Shown: in pieces, positions 28,001-36,851 of the stretch | Numbering within the stretch: position 1 is the stretch's first letter | Layout: the number at the start of each line of letters is the position of its first letter | From: Flagellimonas beolgyonensis | GTDB lineage: Bacteria > Bacteroidota > Bacteroidia > Flavobacteriales > Flavobacteriaceae | Direction of reading: 5' to 3' | Assembly: GCF_003992615.1 (NCBI RefSeq) | Contig: NZ_RZMY01000016.1 | Coordinates: 248,001 to 312,000, forward strand | Length of the DNA stretch: 64,000 nt | Program-made: the position numbers and the translations under genes | Notes under the pieces: model-generated | Databases searched by the model: none | Seen by the model: the letters and a program-made list of their open reading frames with translations, nothing else | Told to the model about the DNA's origin: nothing

Positions 28001-28782
28001 GTATCGTACGGATCGGTTTCGGGATCTGTAAAAATTATCAGGTCGTTGTTCGCAATAAGCTCTAAGGTAACTCCCAAATCAGATTCAAAAACTTCATTGA
28101 TCCTCGTTATAGTAGCATTGATTCCAGCCAAGGCATCTTCCACAGTACCACCTTTGCCAACGGTATATTCACCCGTTGCCGAAACCGCTATTCGAAACTT
28201 CCGCAACATTTGGTCATCCACCAAGGGAGCAATGGTTTTTGAAGTAGCCAAGACCGCCTTTTCCGTTTCACAAACAAAATTGTCCTTCGCTGTTGTTCCC
28301 GCACCTTTTTCATAAAGCACATATCCCCCCAATTTATTGCTCAATGGTTCCATGAAAGTTTGTTTTTGGTCCTGTAGGTTCACCACCATACTTTCCAAAC
28401 CCTTGTGCGAACTGCTCAATTTCACCCTATATTTTCCATCGGAACTAACACCCGTGTAGGATTTGATATTTGGATATTTTTTGGCCAGATCCGGGTGCAT
28501 AACCGGCGTTTCCCAAAGCGTAAAAGCATTAATTTTGCCATCAGCATCGGGCAAATAGACCACCTTTCCACCCCCTTTTGAAGTGGAAACAGACCTCATT
28601 TCCCGTTGAAAGTTGTTTACATCCAACGAAAATACCGCTCTGGCCTTGGAAATGTCATTGATGGAACTGCTTTTAAAGTTGGATTGTTTACCAATTGGCT
28701 TCCAATAAGCTTGTTGCCCGTAAATGCAAAAGCAACTAAAAAATATGGTTATTGAAAAAACAAGGTGTAATTTAGCTTTCAT
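25009..28782 (-). CDS. secreted zinc metalloprotease, reprolysin-like, with P-domain and T9SS type A sorting domain
   Basis: Secreted multidomain protease, 1257 aa from this start. Signal peptide (LVFSITIFFSCFCIYGQ), a propeptide, and a metzincin domain with HELGHQFGANH (His ligands and Glu; codons near 27762-27786). Then a cadherin/Ig-like region, an FnIII-like module (YELEIATDIGF, EYFWRVRPS), a proprotein convertase P-domain (roughly residues 840-980), a short thrombospondin-3-like Ca motif (DADGDGVFDDGND), and the C-terminal T9SS type A domain (LSPNP, NGVYYLGI, FKFIKR). An upstream ATG at 28857 would precede the signal peptide by 25 residues and lies beyond the promoter box, so 28782 is preferred. 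The lipoprotein downstream overlaps by 4 bp. Confidence 0.93.
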   Translation of the reverse strand: MKAKLHLVFSITIFFSCFCIYGQQAYWKPIGKQSNFKSSSINDISKARAVFSLDVNNFQREMRSVSTSKGGGKVVYLPDADGKINAFTLWETPVMHPDLAKKYPNIKSYTGVSSDGKYRVKLSSSHKGLESMVVNLQDQKQTFMEPLSNKLGGYVLYEKGAGTTAKDNFVCETEKAVLATSKTIAPLVDDQMLRKFRIAVSATGEYTVGKGGTVEDALAGINATITRINEVFESDLGVTLELIANNDLIIFTDPETDPYDTSLNSQVQATLTSTIGEANYDVGHLFHQVATANLNNGNAGFIGAVCVDGRKGSAFSASSTPQGDTFDLDYVAHELGHQFGANHTWSFESEGTGVQAEPASGTTIMGYAGIVGDNDVAPNGDGYYHFNSILQISNYLQTVSCAQTTALTNSPPLLTPVGDYVIPLGTAFVLEGIASDPDVGDVLTYTWEQIDNGVVTFATFGPTNPSGANFRSMPPNADPKRYFPRLSEVALGNLTQTNPTEGDAWETVSEIERNLNFAFTVRDNAPGGGQVVSDLLNVKVVKAAGPFVVTSQTANEIYQAGSVQEITWDVANTNLAPVDAQTVDIFLSLDGGLSFPLTLAQNVLNDGSATVLLPGNVSNSARVMVKASDNVFFAVNSTNFSIEPSEVVLSFQNLDFEVCQPNDLVLPFVYQTFAGFNENAVFSADVPAGLVATFSPTNATADATPVDLTLSNTNGVVPGIYDITVTATTASVVKSIVLSVSILDGNFSDVTLLTPSDSESLVSLDTELTWLENPFYDSYELEIATDIGFTTIVESASIPFNHYKATNLQQQTEYFWRVRPSNGCGTGTFGTPFSFTTTPIDCKNRQANDLPLFISSTGTPTVTTSVVYLEDLPLSDVNVNLQLNHSYLEDLIVTLISPAGTRVTLIANTCGDLDNIDAVFDDDGDPIVCSGSPAISGNITPLGSLSSLRGESILGEWILEIQDTASSDGGSLVGFSLDICVEGIFRPDADGDGVFDDGNDLCLGTPKGVEVDTNGCAVYRFASNNFTIEIDSETCRSSNNGSINVTALDTSLTYTGVLTGNGSNVSQDFTNTFSFENLTAGNYTLCLTGTNGSVTYEEVCFGLVIVQPDVLDIGAIVEAGVLNLDLKGATFYNVELNGLVTQTESSSIQIPLKEGVNTLRVFSNLPCQGVVEKTVFYSSRPRLSPNPVYTTTEIYLGGYDGSVGVEIFTANGRLITKYVRSVNGNNLVLDLSALRNGVYYLGIEKNGVRETFKFIKR

Positions 28783-28806
28783 ACATATTTGGGCATAGTA
28801 CAGATT

Positions 28807-28814
28807 CAAATGTA
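28807..28814 (-). promoter_or_regulatory. -7 promoter box for the metalloprotease operon
   Basis: Minus-strand TACATTTG fits TAnnTTTG and lies 25 bp upstream of the preferred protease start (28782), which implies a short leader and argues against the upstream ATG. No clear -33 TTG was found. Confidence 0.45.
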
Positions 28815-28837
28815 AGCCTTTTTTATTTCTTGAGCCG

Positions 28838-29767
28838 TTGGAAACAATCCATAACATCTCTCATTTTAAAGACCTTCCCTTTCAAACAGTAATCACCATT
28901 GGCACGTTTGATGGCGTGCACATTGGACACCGTAAGATATTGGAACGCCTCATAAATAATGCCAAAAACACCCATCTAAAATCAACGGTGCTCACCTTCT
29001 TTCCACATCCGCGCATGGTTTTGCAAAAAGATGTGGACATTAAGCTGTTGAACACCCTGGAAGAGAAAAAACAGATCCTGGAAACCCTTGGCCTCGATTA
29101 TTTGATCGTACACCCTTTTACCAAGGAATTTTCCAGACTTTCTGCCACCGAATTTGTGCGGGACATCTTGGTGAACAGTCTAAAGGTGAAAAAAGTGATC
29201 ATCGGTTATGATCATCGTTTTGGACGCAACCGAAATGCCAACATCCAAGATCTGATCACTTTTGGCAACGCCCTCGATTTTGAAGTGGAAGAGATTTCGG
29301 CCCAAGAAATTGACGATGTCTCCGTGAGTTCAACCAAGATCCGATCCGCCTTGAAAGAAGGCGACATTGAGACGGCCAATAGCTATTTGGGCTACAATTA
29401 CATGTTGACCGGAACCATTAAAAAAGGAAAAGGGTTGGGCAAAAAATTCGGTTTTCCCACGGCCAACCTGCATATTGAGGAAGCCTATAAACTCATTCCA
29501 AAAACCGGTGCCTATGTTGTGAAAAGTGAAATAGATGGTAAGGATTACTTTGGCATGATGAACATTGGGTACAATCCAACCGTGGACGGCACAGATAAAA
29601 GCATTGAAATCAACTTTTTCGATTTTGATGGCAATCTGTACGGTGAAAAGATCCAGGTGCAATTATTGCACCGAATACGCGACGAGTTCAAATTCAATTC
29701 GGTGGAGGAATTGAAGGAACAACTCAAGAAGGACAAAGACCACTCCCTGGGTCTGATTTCAAAATAA
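28838..29767 (+). CDS. ribF: bifunctional riboflavin kinase/FAD synthetase
   Basis: Cytosolic enzyme, 309 aa, converting riboflavin to FMN and FAD. The N-terminal adenylyltransferase domain shows TIGTFDGVHIGHRKIL and FFPHPRMVL, then IGYDHRFGRNR and SSTKIRSAL; the C-terminal kinase has GKGLGKKFGFPTANL and GMMNIGYNPTVDG. The start is TTG at 28838: an in-frame TAG occurs at 28796-28798 with no ATG or GTG between, and the next Met is inside the fold. It is divergent from, and slightly upstream of, the metalloprotease promoter region. Confidence 0.95.
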   Translation: METIHNISHFKDLPFQTVITIGTFDGVHIGHRKILERLINNAKNTHLKSTVLTFFPHPRMVLQKDVDIKLLNTLEEKKQILETLGLDYLIVHPFTKEFSRLSATEFVRDILVNSLKVKKVIIGYDHRFGRNRNANIQDLITFGNALDFEVEEISAQEIDDVSVSSTKIRSALKEGDIETANSYLGYNYMLTGTIKKGKGLGKKFGFPTANLHIEEAYKLIPKTGAYVVKSEIDGKDYFGMMNIGYNPTVDGTDKSIEINFFDFDGNLYGEKIQVQLLHRIRDEFKFNSVEELKEQLKKDKDHSLGLISK

Positions 29768-29846
29768 CAGATACACCTGTTATCAAAAATTACCCATGTC
29801 CGATTATTTTCATGGATTTCGAATCCAAATTACACAACAAGAATAG

Positions 29847-29877
29847 TTGGGCACTTGTTCAGATTAAATTAAATTTG
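29847..29877 (+). promoter_or_regulatory. Bacteroidetes promoter of serS
   Basis: TTG (29847-29849), 20 bp, then TAAATTTG (29870-29877), matching the Bacteroidetes -33/-7 pair. The serS ATG is 17 bp further on, giving a very short leader. Confidence 0.6.
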
Positions 29878-29894
29878 CCGCTCAAAACAAGGCT

Positions 29895-31166
29895 ATGCTT
29901 CAATTACATACCATTCGGGAAAACAAGGAAACCATCATTACCGCTTTAAAAAAGCGAAACATCGATGCTGGCCCAATGATTGCCAAAGTGCTGGAACTGG
30001 ATGAAAAACGCCGTTCCATACAAACCGAATTGGATGCTACGCTGGCCGAATCCAATAAAATCTCCAAAGTAATTGGAATCCTTTTCAAAACCGGGAAGGC
30101 CCAAGAAGCCAACGTGTTGAAAGAAAAAACAGCAGGTCTCAAGGAAACTTCAAAACAATTGGGGGATGCCTTGAACGAAACAGCCGAGGCCCTTCAAGAG
30201 CAACTGTATCTTATCCCCAATGTGCCCAATGCATTGGTACCTGCCGGGAATTCGGATGCAGACAACGAAGAAGTGTTCCGGGAAGGAAATATACCAACCC
30301 TGTTTGAAGGTGCACTACCCCATTGGGAGCTGGCAAAAAAATACGATATCATCGATTTTGAACTGGGTGTGAAGATCACCGGGGCCGGTTTCCCCGTTTA
30401 CAAAGGTAAAGGTGCACGATTGCAACGCGCCCTAATCTCCTACTTTTTGGACAAGAACACCGAAGCGGGCTATACCGAAATGCAGGTACCCCACATGGTG
30501 AACGAAGCCTCAGGTTACGGCACAGGGCAATTGCCGGACAAGGAAGGGCAAATGTACCACGTGACCGCAGATGATCTTTACCTGATTCCGACTGCTGAAG
30601 TTCCCGTGACCAATTTGCACCGGGACGATATATTGGCTGAAAGTGATTTTCCCATTAAGTATACTGGCTACACACCCTGTTTTAGAAGAGAGGCCGGAAG
30701 CTATGGGGCCCATGTCCGTGGACTGAACCGTCTCCATCAATTCGACAAGGTGGAAATTGTTCGCATGGAACACCCCAACAACTCCTACCAAGCACTCGAT
30801 GAAATGGTAGATCACGTGAAAGGCATACTTCGGGAATTGAAATTGCCCTATCGCATTCTTCGATTGTGTGGTGGGGATTTGGGCTTTACCTCTGCACTCA
30901 CCTATGATTTTGAGGTATTTTCCACGGCCCAGGACCGTTGGTTGGAGATCAGTTCGGTTTCCAATTTTGAGACCTTCCAGGCCAACCGCCTCAAATTGCG
31001 CTATAAGGATGAAAATGGCAAAATGCAATTGGCCCACACTTTGAACGGAAGCTCTTTGGCGCTACCACGAGTTTTGGCTGGTATTTTGGAAAATTACCAA
31101 ACCGAGGCAGGTATCCAAATACCAGAGGTTTTGGTACCCTATTGCGGTTTTGAGCTGATCGATTAG
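29895..31166 (+). CDS. serS: serine--tRNA ligase
   Basis: Class II aminoacyl-tRNA synthetase, 423 aa, charging tRNA-Ser. An N-terminal antiparallel coiled coil (about residues 1-110) contacts the tRNA long arm; the catalytic core has motif 2 TPCFRREAGSYG, motif 3 SLALPRVLAGILENYQ and the C-terminal EVLVPYCGFE. The coiled coil contains an unusual KVIGILFKTGKAQE stretch but is otherwise normal. Monocistronic, with a promoter immediately upstream and a dispersed repeat element about 115 bp downstream. Confidence 0.97.
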   Translation: MLQLHTIRENKETIITALKKRNIDAGPMIAKVLELDEKRRSIQTELDATLAESNKISKVIGILFKTGKAQEANVLKEKTAGLKETSKQLGDALNETAEALQEQLYLIPNVPNALVPAGNSDADNEEVFREGNIPTLFEGALPHWELAKKYDIIDFELGVKITGAGFPVYKGKGARLQRALISYFLDKNTEAGYTEMQVPHMVNEASGYGTGQLPDKEGQMYHVTADDLYLIPTAEVPVTNLHRDDILAESDFPIKYTGYTPCFRREAGSYGAHVRGLNRLHQFDKVEIVRMEHPNNSYQALDEMVDHVKGILRELKLPYRILRLCGGDLGFTSALTYDFEVFSTAQDRWLEISSVSNFETFQANRLKLRYKDENGKMQLAHTLNGSSLALPRVLAGILENYQTEAGIQIPEVLVPYCGFELID

Positions 31167-31282
31167 GTCGCTTACTCCATAATTTGGATTCACTTAACAG
31201 AATCCCGCACTTTTCTGCGTTATATTTGAAATGAAACATTGTGGATTGAAATTCATAGCATTCATTTTTTTAAGAACAATTG

Positions 31283-31362
31283 GTCATTCCGACAGAGCAA
31301 AGCGACGAGGAATCTCACAACCTTTAATTTAATATGAGATTTCTCACTACGTTCGAAATGAC
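31283..31362. repeat. dispersed palindromic repeat, copy 1
   Basis: Left arm GTCATTCCGACAGAGCAAAG and so on to GAGGAATCTCA; right arm TGAGATTTCTCACTACGTTCGAAATGAC. The arms are imperfect inverted repeats around an AT-rich centre. Related copies lie at 54973-55040, 55142-55224 and 56501-56631. The ATG at 31334 that could start the next gene falls inside this element and is therefore not trusted. Confidence 0.8.
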
Positions 31363-31393
31363 AAAACGCTCTTATTTATTGCTACCAACAAAT

Positions 31394-33187
31394 ATGCTAT
31401 TGCGCTATTTTTTATTTCTGATATCGTTCCTCCTCTACCAGTTTTCGGCATTGGCCCAAGAAGATTTTTTGGCCAAGCAATACTTCAATGATGGGGATTT
31501 TGAGAAAGCTGTTGTCTTTTATGAAAAATTGGTGGAAGCCAATCCCCGTCGTACCGATTATGCCGAGGGGTTGGTGGCCTGTTACCAGCAATTGGAAAGG
31601 TATGACGAGGCCGAAAACTTTCTTTTGGAAAAGCTCAATGAAAGCTATGCGTTCCCAACATTTTATATTGAATTGGGCTATAACCATACCTTACAGAACC
31701 ATCCCGAAAAGGCAACGGAGTTTTATGAAAAGGCCATAGAAAAAATCGAGGACAATCCCAATTTTGGGTACAGTGTGGGCTACCGATTCCAGCAATATGC
31801 CGTTTTGGATTATGCCATACGGGCCTTCAAAAGGGCAATGGAGCTAAAACCGGATCTCAACTATGATTTTCAATTGGCCCGCATTTATGGGGAACAGGGC
31901 GAAATTGAAAAAATGTACCAATCCTACCTCAACCTCATTTGGGAAGGCAGAACATCCCGCTCCAATGTATTGCGGAACATCGACGATTTTATTTCCGAAG
32001 ACCCAAACAATGAAAACAATGTATTGCTTCGAAAGGTATTGTTGAAAAACGCACAAAAAAACGCAGACCTACTGTGGAACGAACTCCTGAGTTGGCTGTT
32101 TGTGCAGCAAAAACAATACAGCAGTGCCTTCAATCAAGAAAAAGCCATTTACAAACGGGCCGAGGGCATAAACACCGACCGCTTGGAAAATTTGGGACAA
32201 ATCGCACTGGACGATAAGGATTTTGAAAGTGCGACCGATATCTTCCAATACATTGTGGACAACAGCGAAGAACCAAGGTCCAAGTTGAATGCCCAACTCC
32301 ACCTGATCGACATTGAACTGGAAAACCCGACACCAAAAGTTCTGGATGCCGTTGAAAAACAGTTTGAAGATCTTGTTGCCGAATATGGCAATCAAAGCCA
32401 GACCCTACAACTTCAAATTGCCTATGCCAATTTTCTAACATTTAAAAAGGAACAGCCCGAACCCGCCATAAAAATGCTCAAGGAAAGCTTGGAATTGCCG
32501 ATGGGTCGCATGGCATTGGCCTATGTAAAATTGGCCTTGGGCGATATTTTGGTCTTCGACCAGCGTTTTAACGAGGCCCTAATCCTATTTACCCAAGTCC
32601 AAAAGGCTTTAAAAAATGATGTCCTCGGACAGGATGCACGATTTAAAGTGGCGCAGACCAGTTTTTATAAAGGCGATTTCGATTGGGCGCTTACCCAGTT
32701 GAAAGTGCTTCGGGGATCTACCTCCCAACTCATCGCCAACGATGCCATGCAATTGAGTCTGCTCATTTCGGACAATTCCCTGGAAGATTCCACCCAAACC
32801 GCACTCAAAAAATATGCAAGGGCCGACCTATTGGCCTACCAAAACAAAAACCAGCAGGCCATAGCCGAATTGGAGGACATCCTTCAAAACCATAAAGGGG
32901 AAAAAATCGAGGACGAGGCCCTGTTGAAGCAAGCCCAATTGTTGGAAGAGCAAAAGGAGTATGAAAGTGCCGAATTCAATTATCAAAAAATTGTAGAATT
33001 CTATGCCGATGGCATTTTGGCCGACGATGCCCATTTTGCACTGGGCGAATTGTACCGAAACATCCTCAATCAACCCGAAAAAGCGAAAAGCCATTACGAA
33101 AAGATCATCTACAACTATCAGGACAGTTACTATTTTCCTCAGGCCCGTACTAATTTTAGGCGGTTGCGGGGCGATGCCATTAACTAA
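31394..33187 (+). CDS. tetratricopeptide repeat protein, secreted/periplasmic
   Basis: TPR protein of 597 aa. Signal peptide YFLFLISFLLYQFSALAQ, then helix-turn-helix repeats across nearly the whole length (for example YFNDGDFEKAVVFYEKLVE at the start, YESAEFNYQKIVEFYADG and then LNQPEKAKSHYEKIIY at the end). It is probably periplasmic or attached to the outer membrane, acting in protein-protein contacts; no enzyme domain is seen. The ATG at 31334 lies within a dispersed repeat and adds 20 residues before the signal peptide, so 31394 is chosen. The next gene follows by 35 bp. Confidence 0.88.
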   Translation: MLLRYFLFLISFLLYQFSALAQEDFLAKQYFNDGDFEKAVVFYEKLVEANPRRTDYAEGLVACYQQLERYDEAENFLLEKLNESYAFPTFYIELGYNHTLQNHPEKATEFYEKAIEKIEDNPNFGYSVGYRFQQYAVLDYAIRAFKRAMELKPDLNYDFQLARIYGEQGEIEKMYQSYLNLIWEGRTSRSNVLRNIDDFISEDPNNENNVLLRKVLLKNAQKNADLLWNELLSWLFVQQKQYSSAFNQEKAIYKRAEGINTDRLENLGQIALDDKDFESATDIFQYIVDNSEEPRSKLNAQLHLIDIELENPTPKVLDAVEKQFEDLVAEYGNQSQTLQLQIAYANFLTFKKEQPEPAIKMLKESLELPMGRMALAYVKLALGDILVFDQRFNEALILFTQVQKALKNDVLGQDARFKVAQTSFYKGDFDWALTQLKVLRGSTSQLIANDAMQLSLLISDNSLEDSTQTALKKYARADLLAYQNKNQQAIAELEDILQNHKGEKIEDEALLKQAQLLEEQKEYESAEFNYQKIVEFYADGILADDAHFALGELYRNILNQPEKAKSHYEKIIYNYQDSYYFPQARTNFRRLRGDAIN

Positions 33188-33222
33188 TTGTTCGCTACAT
33201 TTATCCCATCAAAACCAAGGGT

Positions 33223-33537
33223 ATGCTCATTTACAATGTTACCATCAATATTGATGAAAGTGTCCATGACAAATGGCTCGAATGGATGCGCGACAAACAC
33301 ATCCCGGACATGCTGGACACCGGCAAATTTTCCCATGCCAAAATGGTGAAGGTATTGGTCGAGGAAGAGGCGGGCATCACCTACTCCATTCAATACACTA
33401 CCCAAGACCGCAAAACATTGGAGGCCTATTACAAAGAGGATGCGGACCGACTTCGCGCCGATGCCCAGAAGCATTTTCCGAACAAGTTTGTGGCTTTTCG
33501 AACGGAATTGGAAGTGATCAGCCAACAAATTCCCTAA
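33223..33537 (+). CDS. DUF4286 family protein
   Basis: Small cytosolic protein, 104 aa, full-length match to the DUF4286 family by its features: MLIYNVTINIDESVHDKWL, then WMRDKHIPDML and YSIQYTT, a ferredoxin-like alpha/beta pattern of the dimeric alpha-beta barrel kind. Biochemical role unknown. The family often sits beside ksgA and the TPR gene in Flavobacteriaceae, as here, where it is part of a tight run from the TPR gene through mgtE. Confidence 0.85.
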   Translation: MLIYNVTINIDESVHDKWLEWMRDKHIPDMLDTGKFSHAKMVKVLVEEEAGITYSIQYTTQDRKTLEAYYKEDADRLRADAQKHFPNKFVAFRTELEVISQQIP

Positions 33538-33541
33538 TAGT

Positions 33542-33850
33542 TTGGAATACCTTTTTACCTATGGCACCCTTCAGGACCCTCAAGTGCAGGAATATATCTT
33601 TGGCCGTTTCTTGAAAGGCATGCCAGATGCACTTCTCGGTTTCAAAAAAATGGAAAATGCCATTTACGGTCGTTACCCCTTGGTACTACAAACCAACAAT
33701 TACCAAGATAAGGTGAACGGGCAAGTGTATAAAGTTACCGAAGGCGACCTGAAGAAAGCTGACATTTACGAAACCAGTGCCTATAAACGGAAAAAATTCC
33801 CTTTGGAGTCCGGTGGAACAGCTTGGGTGTATGTCGAAAATTCCAAGTAA
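33542..33850 (+). CDS. gamma-glutamylcyclotransferase (AIG2-like) family protein
   Basis: Small cytosolic protein, 102 aa, of the gamma-glutamylcyclotransferase-like fold. It opens with the substrate-loop motif [26 protein letters not shown] and [11 protein letters not shown] follow, the latter with the probable catalytic Glu. Substrate unknown; related enzymes cyclise gamma-glutamyl amines or peptides. The start is TTG at 33542, 2 bp after the preceding gene's TAATAG: YGTL must lie near the N-terminus and no ATG is available. It ends 65 bp before the preferred ksgA start. Confidence 0.85.
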   Translation: MEYLFTYGTLQDPQVQEYIFGRFLKGMPDALLGFKKMENAIYGRYPLVLQTNNYQDKVNGQVYKVTEGDLKKADIYETSAYKRKKFPLESGGTAWVYVENSK

Positions 33851-33915
33851 CTTGTAAAAAAACACCCGTGTCCAAGAAAAAAAGACAGAAAGCCTTCCAT
33901 GGCAAACCCAAAAAA

Positions 33916-34740
33916 ATGGCCAACGAACAGGTTGAAGGTGCTGTAAAGGCCAAAAAGCATTTGGGGCAGCATTTCTTGAAAGATGAGACCATTGCCCAGA
34001 AAATTGCGGATACACTTTCTTTGGAAGGGTACCAGCATGTTGTGGAAATTGGACCGGGTATGGGGGTACTCACCAAATACCTGTTACAACGGGATTTGGA
34101 TTTGGTGGCCATGGACTTGGATTCGGAATCCATCGTGTACCTGAATCACAGCTTTCCTTTGGAGCATTCAGATTTGTTGAAGAATACCGACCGATTGCAG
34201 GTCATCGAGGCCGACTTTTTAAAATATGACCTTACCCAACTGTATGGCGAAGAGCAATTTGCCATCACCGGAAACTTCCCCTACAATATTTCGAGCCAGA
34301 TAGTTTTTAAAATGCTGGAAATGCGCAAACAGATTCCCGAATTCTCCGGGATGTTCCAGAAAGAGGTGGCCCAGCGCATTTGTGAAAAACCGGGTAGCAA
34401 AACCTATGGTATCCTTTCCGTATTGGTACAGGCCTTTTATGAGGCCGAATACCTTTTTACGGTGCCGCCCACTGTATTTGATCCCCCACCAAAGGTGGAC
34501 TCAGGTGTTTTGCGCCTCATCCGAAAAGCGGACATCCATCTTCCCTGCGATGAACGTTTGTTCTTCAATGTGGTAAAAACAGCTTTCAATCAAAGACGGA
34601 AGACGCTTCGCAACAGCCTTAAAACCTTTAATCTTTCCGATAATCTAAAAGAAGATACTATCTTTGACCAACGCCCGGAACAGCTGAGTGTGGCAGATTT
34701 TGTAACGTTGACCCAGAAGATAGCGAATGACCCCGTTTAA
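33916..34740 (+). CDS. rsmA: 16S rRNA (adenine1518/1519-N6)-dimethyltransferase
   Basis: KsgA/RsmA, 274 aa from this start. It dimethylates two adenines in helix 45 of 16S rRNA. Visible: [12 protein letters not shown] at the N-terminus, SAM site [12 protein letters not shown], acidic AMDLDSESI, catalytic [10 protein letters not shown] (NFPY type), and [18 protein letters not shown] at 33868 would add a basic leader ([15 protein letters not shown]), which is plausible since related proteins have Lys-rich N-termini. The TTG at 33823 would overlap the previous gene. The 3' end overlaps mgtE by 14 bp. Confidence 0.95.
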   Translation: MANEQVEGAVKAKKHLGQHFLKDETIAQKIADTLSLEGYQHVVEIGPGMGVLTKYLLQRDLDLVAMDLDSESIVYLNHSFPLEHSDLLKNTDRLQVIEADFLKYDLTQLYGEEQFAITGNFPYNISSQIVFKMLEMRKQIPEFSGMFQKEVAQRICEKPGSKTYGILSVLVQAFYEAEYLFTVPPTVFDPPPKVDSGVLRLIRKADIHLPCDERLFFNVVKTAFNQRRKTLRNSLKTFNLSDNLKEDTIFDQRPEQLSVADFVTLTQKIANDPV

Positions 34741-36079
34741 ACTCACAGACGAACTTTTAGAGGAAATCAAGGTACTGATAGCGGAAAACCGAAATGCCGA
34801 ACTTCAGACCATGATGTCGGAGTTCCACTATGCGGACATTGCCGAGATTGCCGATGAGTTGGAAGTTGAGGAAGCCACCTACCTGATTAAGTTACTGGAC
34901 AGCGAAAAAACGTCCGATATCCTTGCCGAAATGCACGAGGATATTCGGGAGGCCGTATTGAGCAACCTGACCGCCAAGGAAATTGCCAGCGAGCTGGAGG
35001 AATTGGATACGGATGACGCGGCCGACATCATCAACGAGCTGCCCAAAGAGATCATCCAAGAGGTCATTTCCGAAATCGAGGACCGGGAACACGCCAAGCA
35101 TATTGTGGACCTGTTGCGCTATGATGAGGATACCGCAGGGGGTCTTATGGCCAAGGAATTGGTAAAGGTGAACGAAAACTGGAACGTGCTCACCTGCGTA
35201 AAGGAGATGCGAGCACAAGCCGAAAACGTGACGCGCGTGCATTCCATTTATGTGGTGGATGATGAAGGTAGGCTCAAGGGAAGGTTGTCTTTGAAAGACC
35301 TATTGACGACCTCAACCAAAACCAACATCAAAGATGTGTACATCCCCAAAGTGGATTCGGTAAACGTGAACGAAAAAGGGGAAGAAGTGGCCAAGATCAT
35401 GTCCAAATACGATTTGGAGGCCATCCCCGTTGTGGATGAGATCGGCCGATTGGTAGGCCGTATCACCATTGATGATATTGTGGACGTAATCCGGGAAGAA
35501 GCTGATAAAGATTATCAATTGGCTGCAGGTATTTCCCAAGATGTGGAAGCGGACGATAGTATTTGGATATTGACAAAGGCTCGATTGCCTTGGCTCATTC
35601 TGGGGCTATTTGGAGGACTGGGTGCGGCAGCCATCATGGGCAACTTTGAAGAAATGCTATCCAAACACTATGTTTTGTTCTTCTTTACACCCCTAATTGC
35701 GGCCATGGCCGGGAACGTTGGTGTACAGTCCAGTGCCATTATGGTGCAAGGTTTGGCGAACGATGATCTTAAGGGCAGCATCAGTAGCCGATTGGTGAAG
35801 GAAATGTTGTTGGCACTGCTCAACGGATTGATTCTGGCCGTTTTGCTTTTATTTTTTACATGGTTTTGGAAAGGAACCTTGAGTACCGCCATTGCCATTT
35901 CTCTTTCCTTGGTAATCGTGATCGTGGTGGCCGGACTCATCGGTACCTTCATCCCCTTGTTCCTGCATAAAAGAAACATCGATCCCGCCATTGCCACCGG
36001 ACCCTTTATCACCACAAGCAACGACATCTTTGGCATCCTGATTTATTTTACCATCGCCAAATTGATATTGGGGATTTAA
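34727..36079 (+). CDS. mgtE: magnesium transporter MgtE
   Basis: Inner-membrane Mg2+ channel, 450 aa. Order: acidic N-domain of helical repeats (residues about 1-130; [20 protein letters not shown]), paired CBS domains (about 135-260; [19 protein letters not shown] and [19 protein letters not shown]) that sense cytosolic Mg2+, a connecting plug helix, and five membrane segments from residue about 285 ([15 protein letters not shown], then [12 protein letters not shown], and [13 protein letters not shown] at the selectivity region). It overlaps rsmA by 14 bp and is translated from the same message. Confidence 0.96.
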   Translation: MTPFKLTDELLEEIKVLIAENRNAELQTMMSEFHYADIAEIADELEVEEATYLIKLLDSEKTSDILAEMHEDIREAVLSNLTAKEIASELEELDTDDAADIINELPKEIIQEVISEIEDREHAKHIVDLLRYDEDTAGGLMAKELVKVNENWNVLTCVKEMRAQAENVTRVHSIYVVDDEGRLKGRLSLKDLLTTSTKTNIKDVYIPKVDSVNVNEKGEEVAKIMSKYDLEAIPVVDEIGRLVGRITIDDIVDVIREEADKDYQLAAGISQDVEADDSIWILTKARLPWLILGLFGGLGAAAIMGNFEEMLSKHYVLFFFTPLIAAMAGNVGVQSSAIMVQGLANDDLKGSISSRLVKEMLLALLNGLILAVLLLFFTWFWKGTLSTAIAISLSLVIVIVVAGLIGTFIPLFLHKRNIDPAIATGPFITTSNDIFGILIYFTIAKLILGI

Positions 36080-36094
36080 AAAAACCAGCGGCAA

Positions 36095-36454
36095 ATGACA
36101 CCAAAGCAATTAGTGGAAAAGTGGATAAAAGTCTTCAATATGGCAGATGCCGATGCCATGGCTGAATTTTATCATGATGATGCCGTGAACCATCAGGTGG
36201 CCAATGAACCCGTTGTTGGAAAAAAAGCCATTCACGAAATGTTCAAAAAGGAATTTACTGCAGCCGATATGGTATGCATTGTGGAGAATATCTTTGAAGA
36301 TGGAGCATGGGCCATTCTGGAATGGAAGGACTCGCTGGGCCTTCGAGGTTGTGGTTTTTTTCATATTGTTGATGGAAAAATCAAATTTCAAAGAGGTTAC
36401 TGGGACAAGCTTTCCTTTTTGAAAATACACAACTTGCCTATCCCTACGAACTAA
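36095..36454 (+). CDS. SnoaL-like (NTF2 fold) domain protein
   Basis: Small cytosolic protein, 119 aa, matching SnoaL-like polyketide-cyclase/NTF2-fold proteins: WIKVFNMADADAMAEFYHDD at the N-terminus, HQVANEPVVGKKAI, then GLRGCGFFHIVDGKI and FQRGYWDKLSF. These form a cone-shaped pocket; function ranges from isomerase to binding protein, so no reaction is assigned. It starts 15 bp after mgtE and is followed by a cupin gene 12 bp on, within a run of small single-domain proteins. Confidence 0.8.
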   Translation: MTPKQLVEKWIKVFNMADADAMAEFYHDDAVNHQVANEPVVGKKAIHEMFKKEFTAADMVCIVENIFEDGAWAILEWKDSLGLRGCGFFHIVDGKIKFQRGYWDKLSFLKIHNLPIPTN

Positions 36455-36466
36455 ACCTTCACCTTA

Positions 36467-36832
36467 ATGAAACCCATCAACCTCAAACAAAAACACGCCG
36501 AGTTTACCCAACAATGGCATCCACACCAAATAGCCGTTGTGGACGATATGCAGGTGCTCCTGGCCAAACTGCAGGGGGAATTTGTGTGGCATGCCCATGA
36601 ACATGAAGATGAGCTTTTTCAAGTGCTCAAGGGTACCTTGTACATGCAATTCAGGGATCGCACCGAAGAAGTAAATGAAGGGGAGATCATTGTGGTGCCC
36701 AAAGGTGTGGAACACAACCCCATGACCAAAAACGGGGAAGAGGTGCATGTGCTGCTGTTCGAAAAACTGTCCACGGCCCATACCGGAAATGTGCAGCACG
36801 AAAAGACCCAGACCCATTATCCAAAAATCTAG
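36467..36832 (+). CDS. cupin domain-containing protein
   Basis: Single-domain cupin, 121 aa. The first cupin motif is seen as GEFVWHAHEHEDELFQVLKG (metal-binding His/His/Glu) and the second as IIVVPKGVEHNPMT (Pro, Gly, His). Probably a metal-binding dioxygenase-like or sugar-binding protein; substrate unknown. It lies 12 bp after the SnoaL-like gene and 19 bp before a D-2-hydroxyacid dehydrogenase. Confidence 0.87.
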   Translation: MKPINLKQKHAEFTQQWHPHQIAVVDDMQVLLAKLQGEFVWHAHEHEDELFQVLKGTLYMQFRDRTEEVNEGEIIVVPKGVEHNPMTKNGEEVHVLLFEKLSTAHTGNVQHEKTQTHYPKI

Positions 36833-36851
36833 GAGTTGTATATTTGACCCC

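Noticed and set aside
29763..29783. Possible terminator after ribF
   Set aside because: ATAACAG/CTGTTAT is a short AT-rich stem with no T run after it.
31334..31393. N-terminal extension of the TPR protein
   Set aside because: The ATG falls in a dispersed repeat element and precedes the signal peptide by 20 residues.
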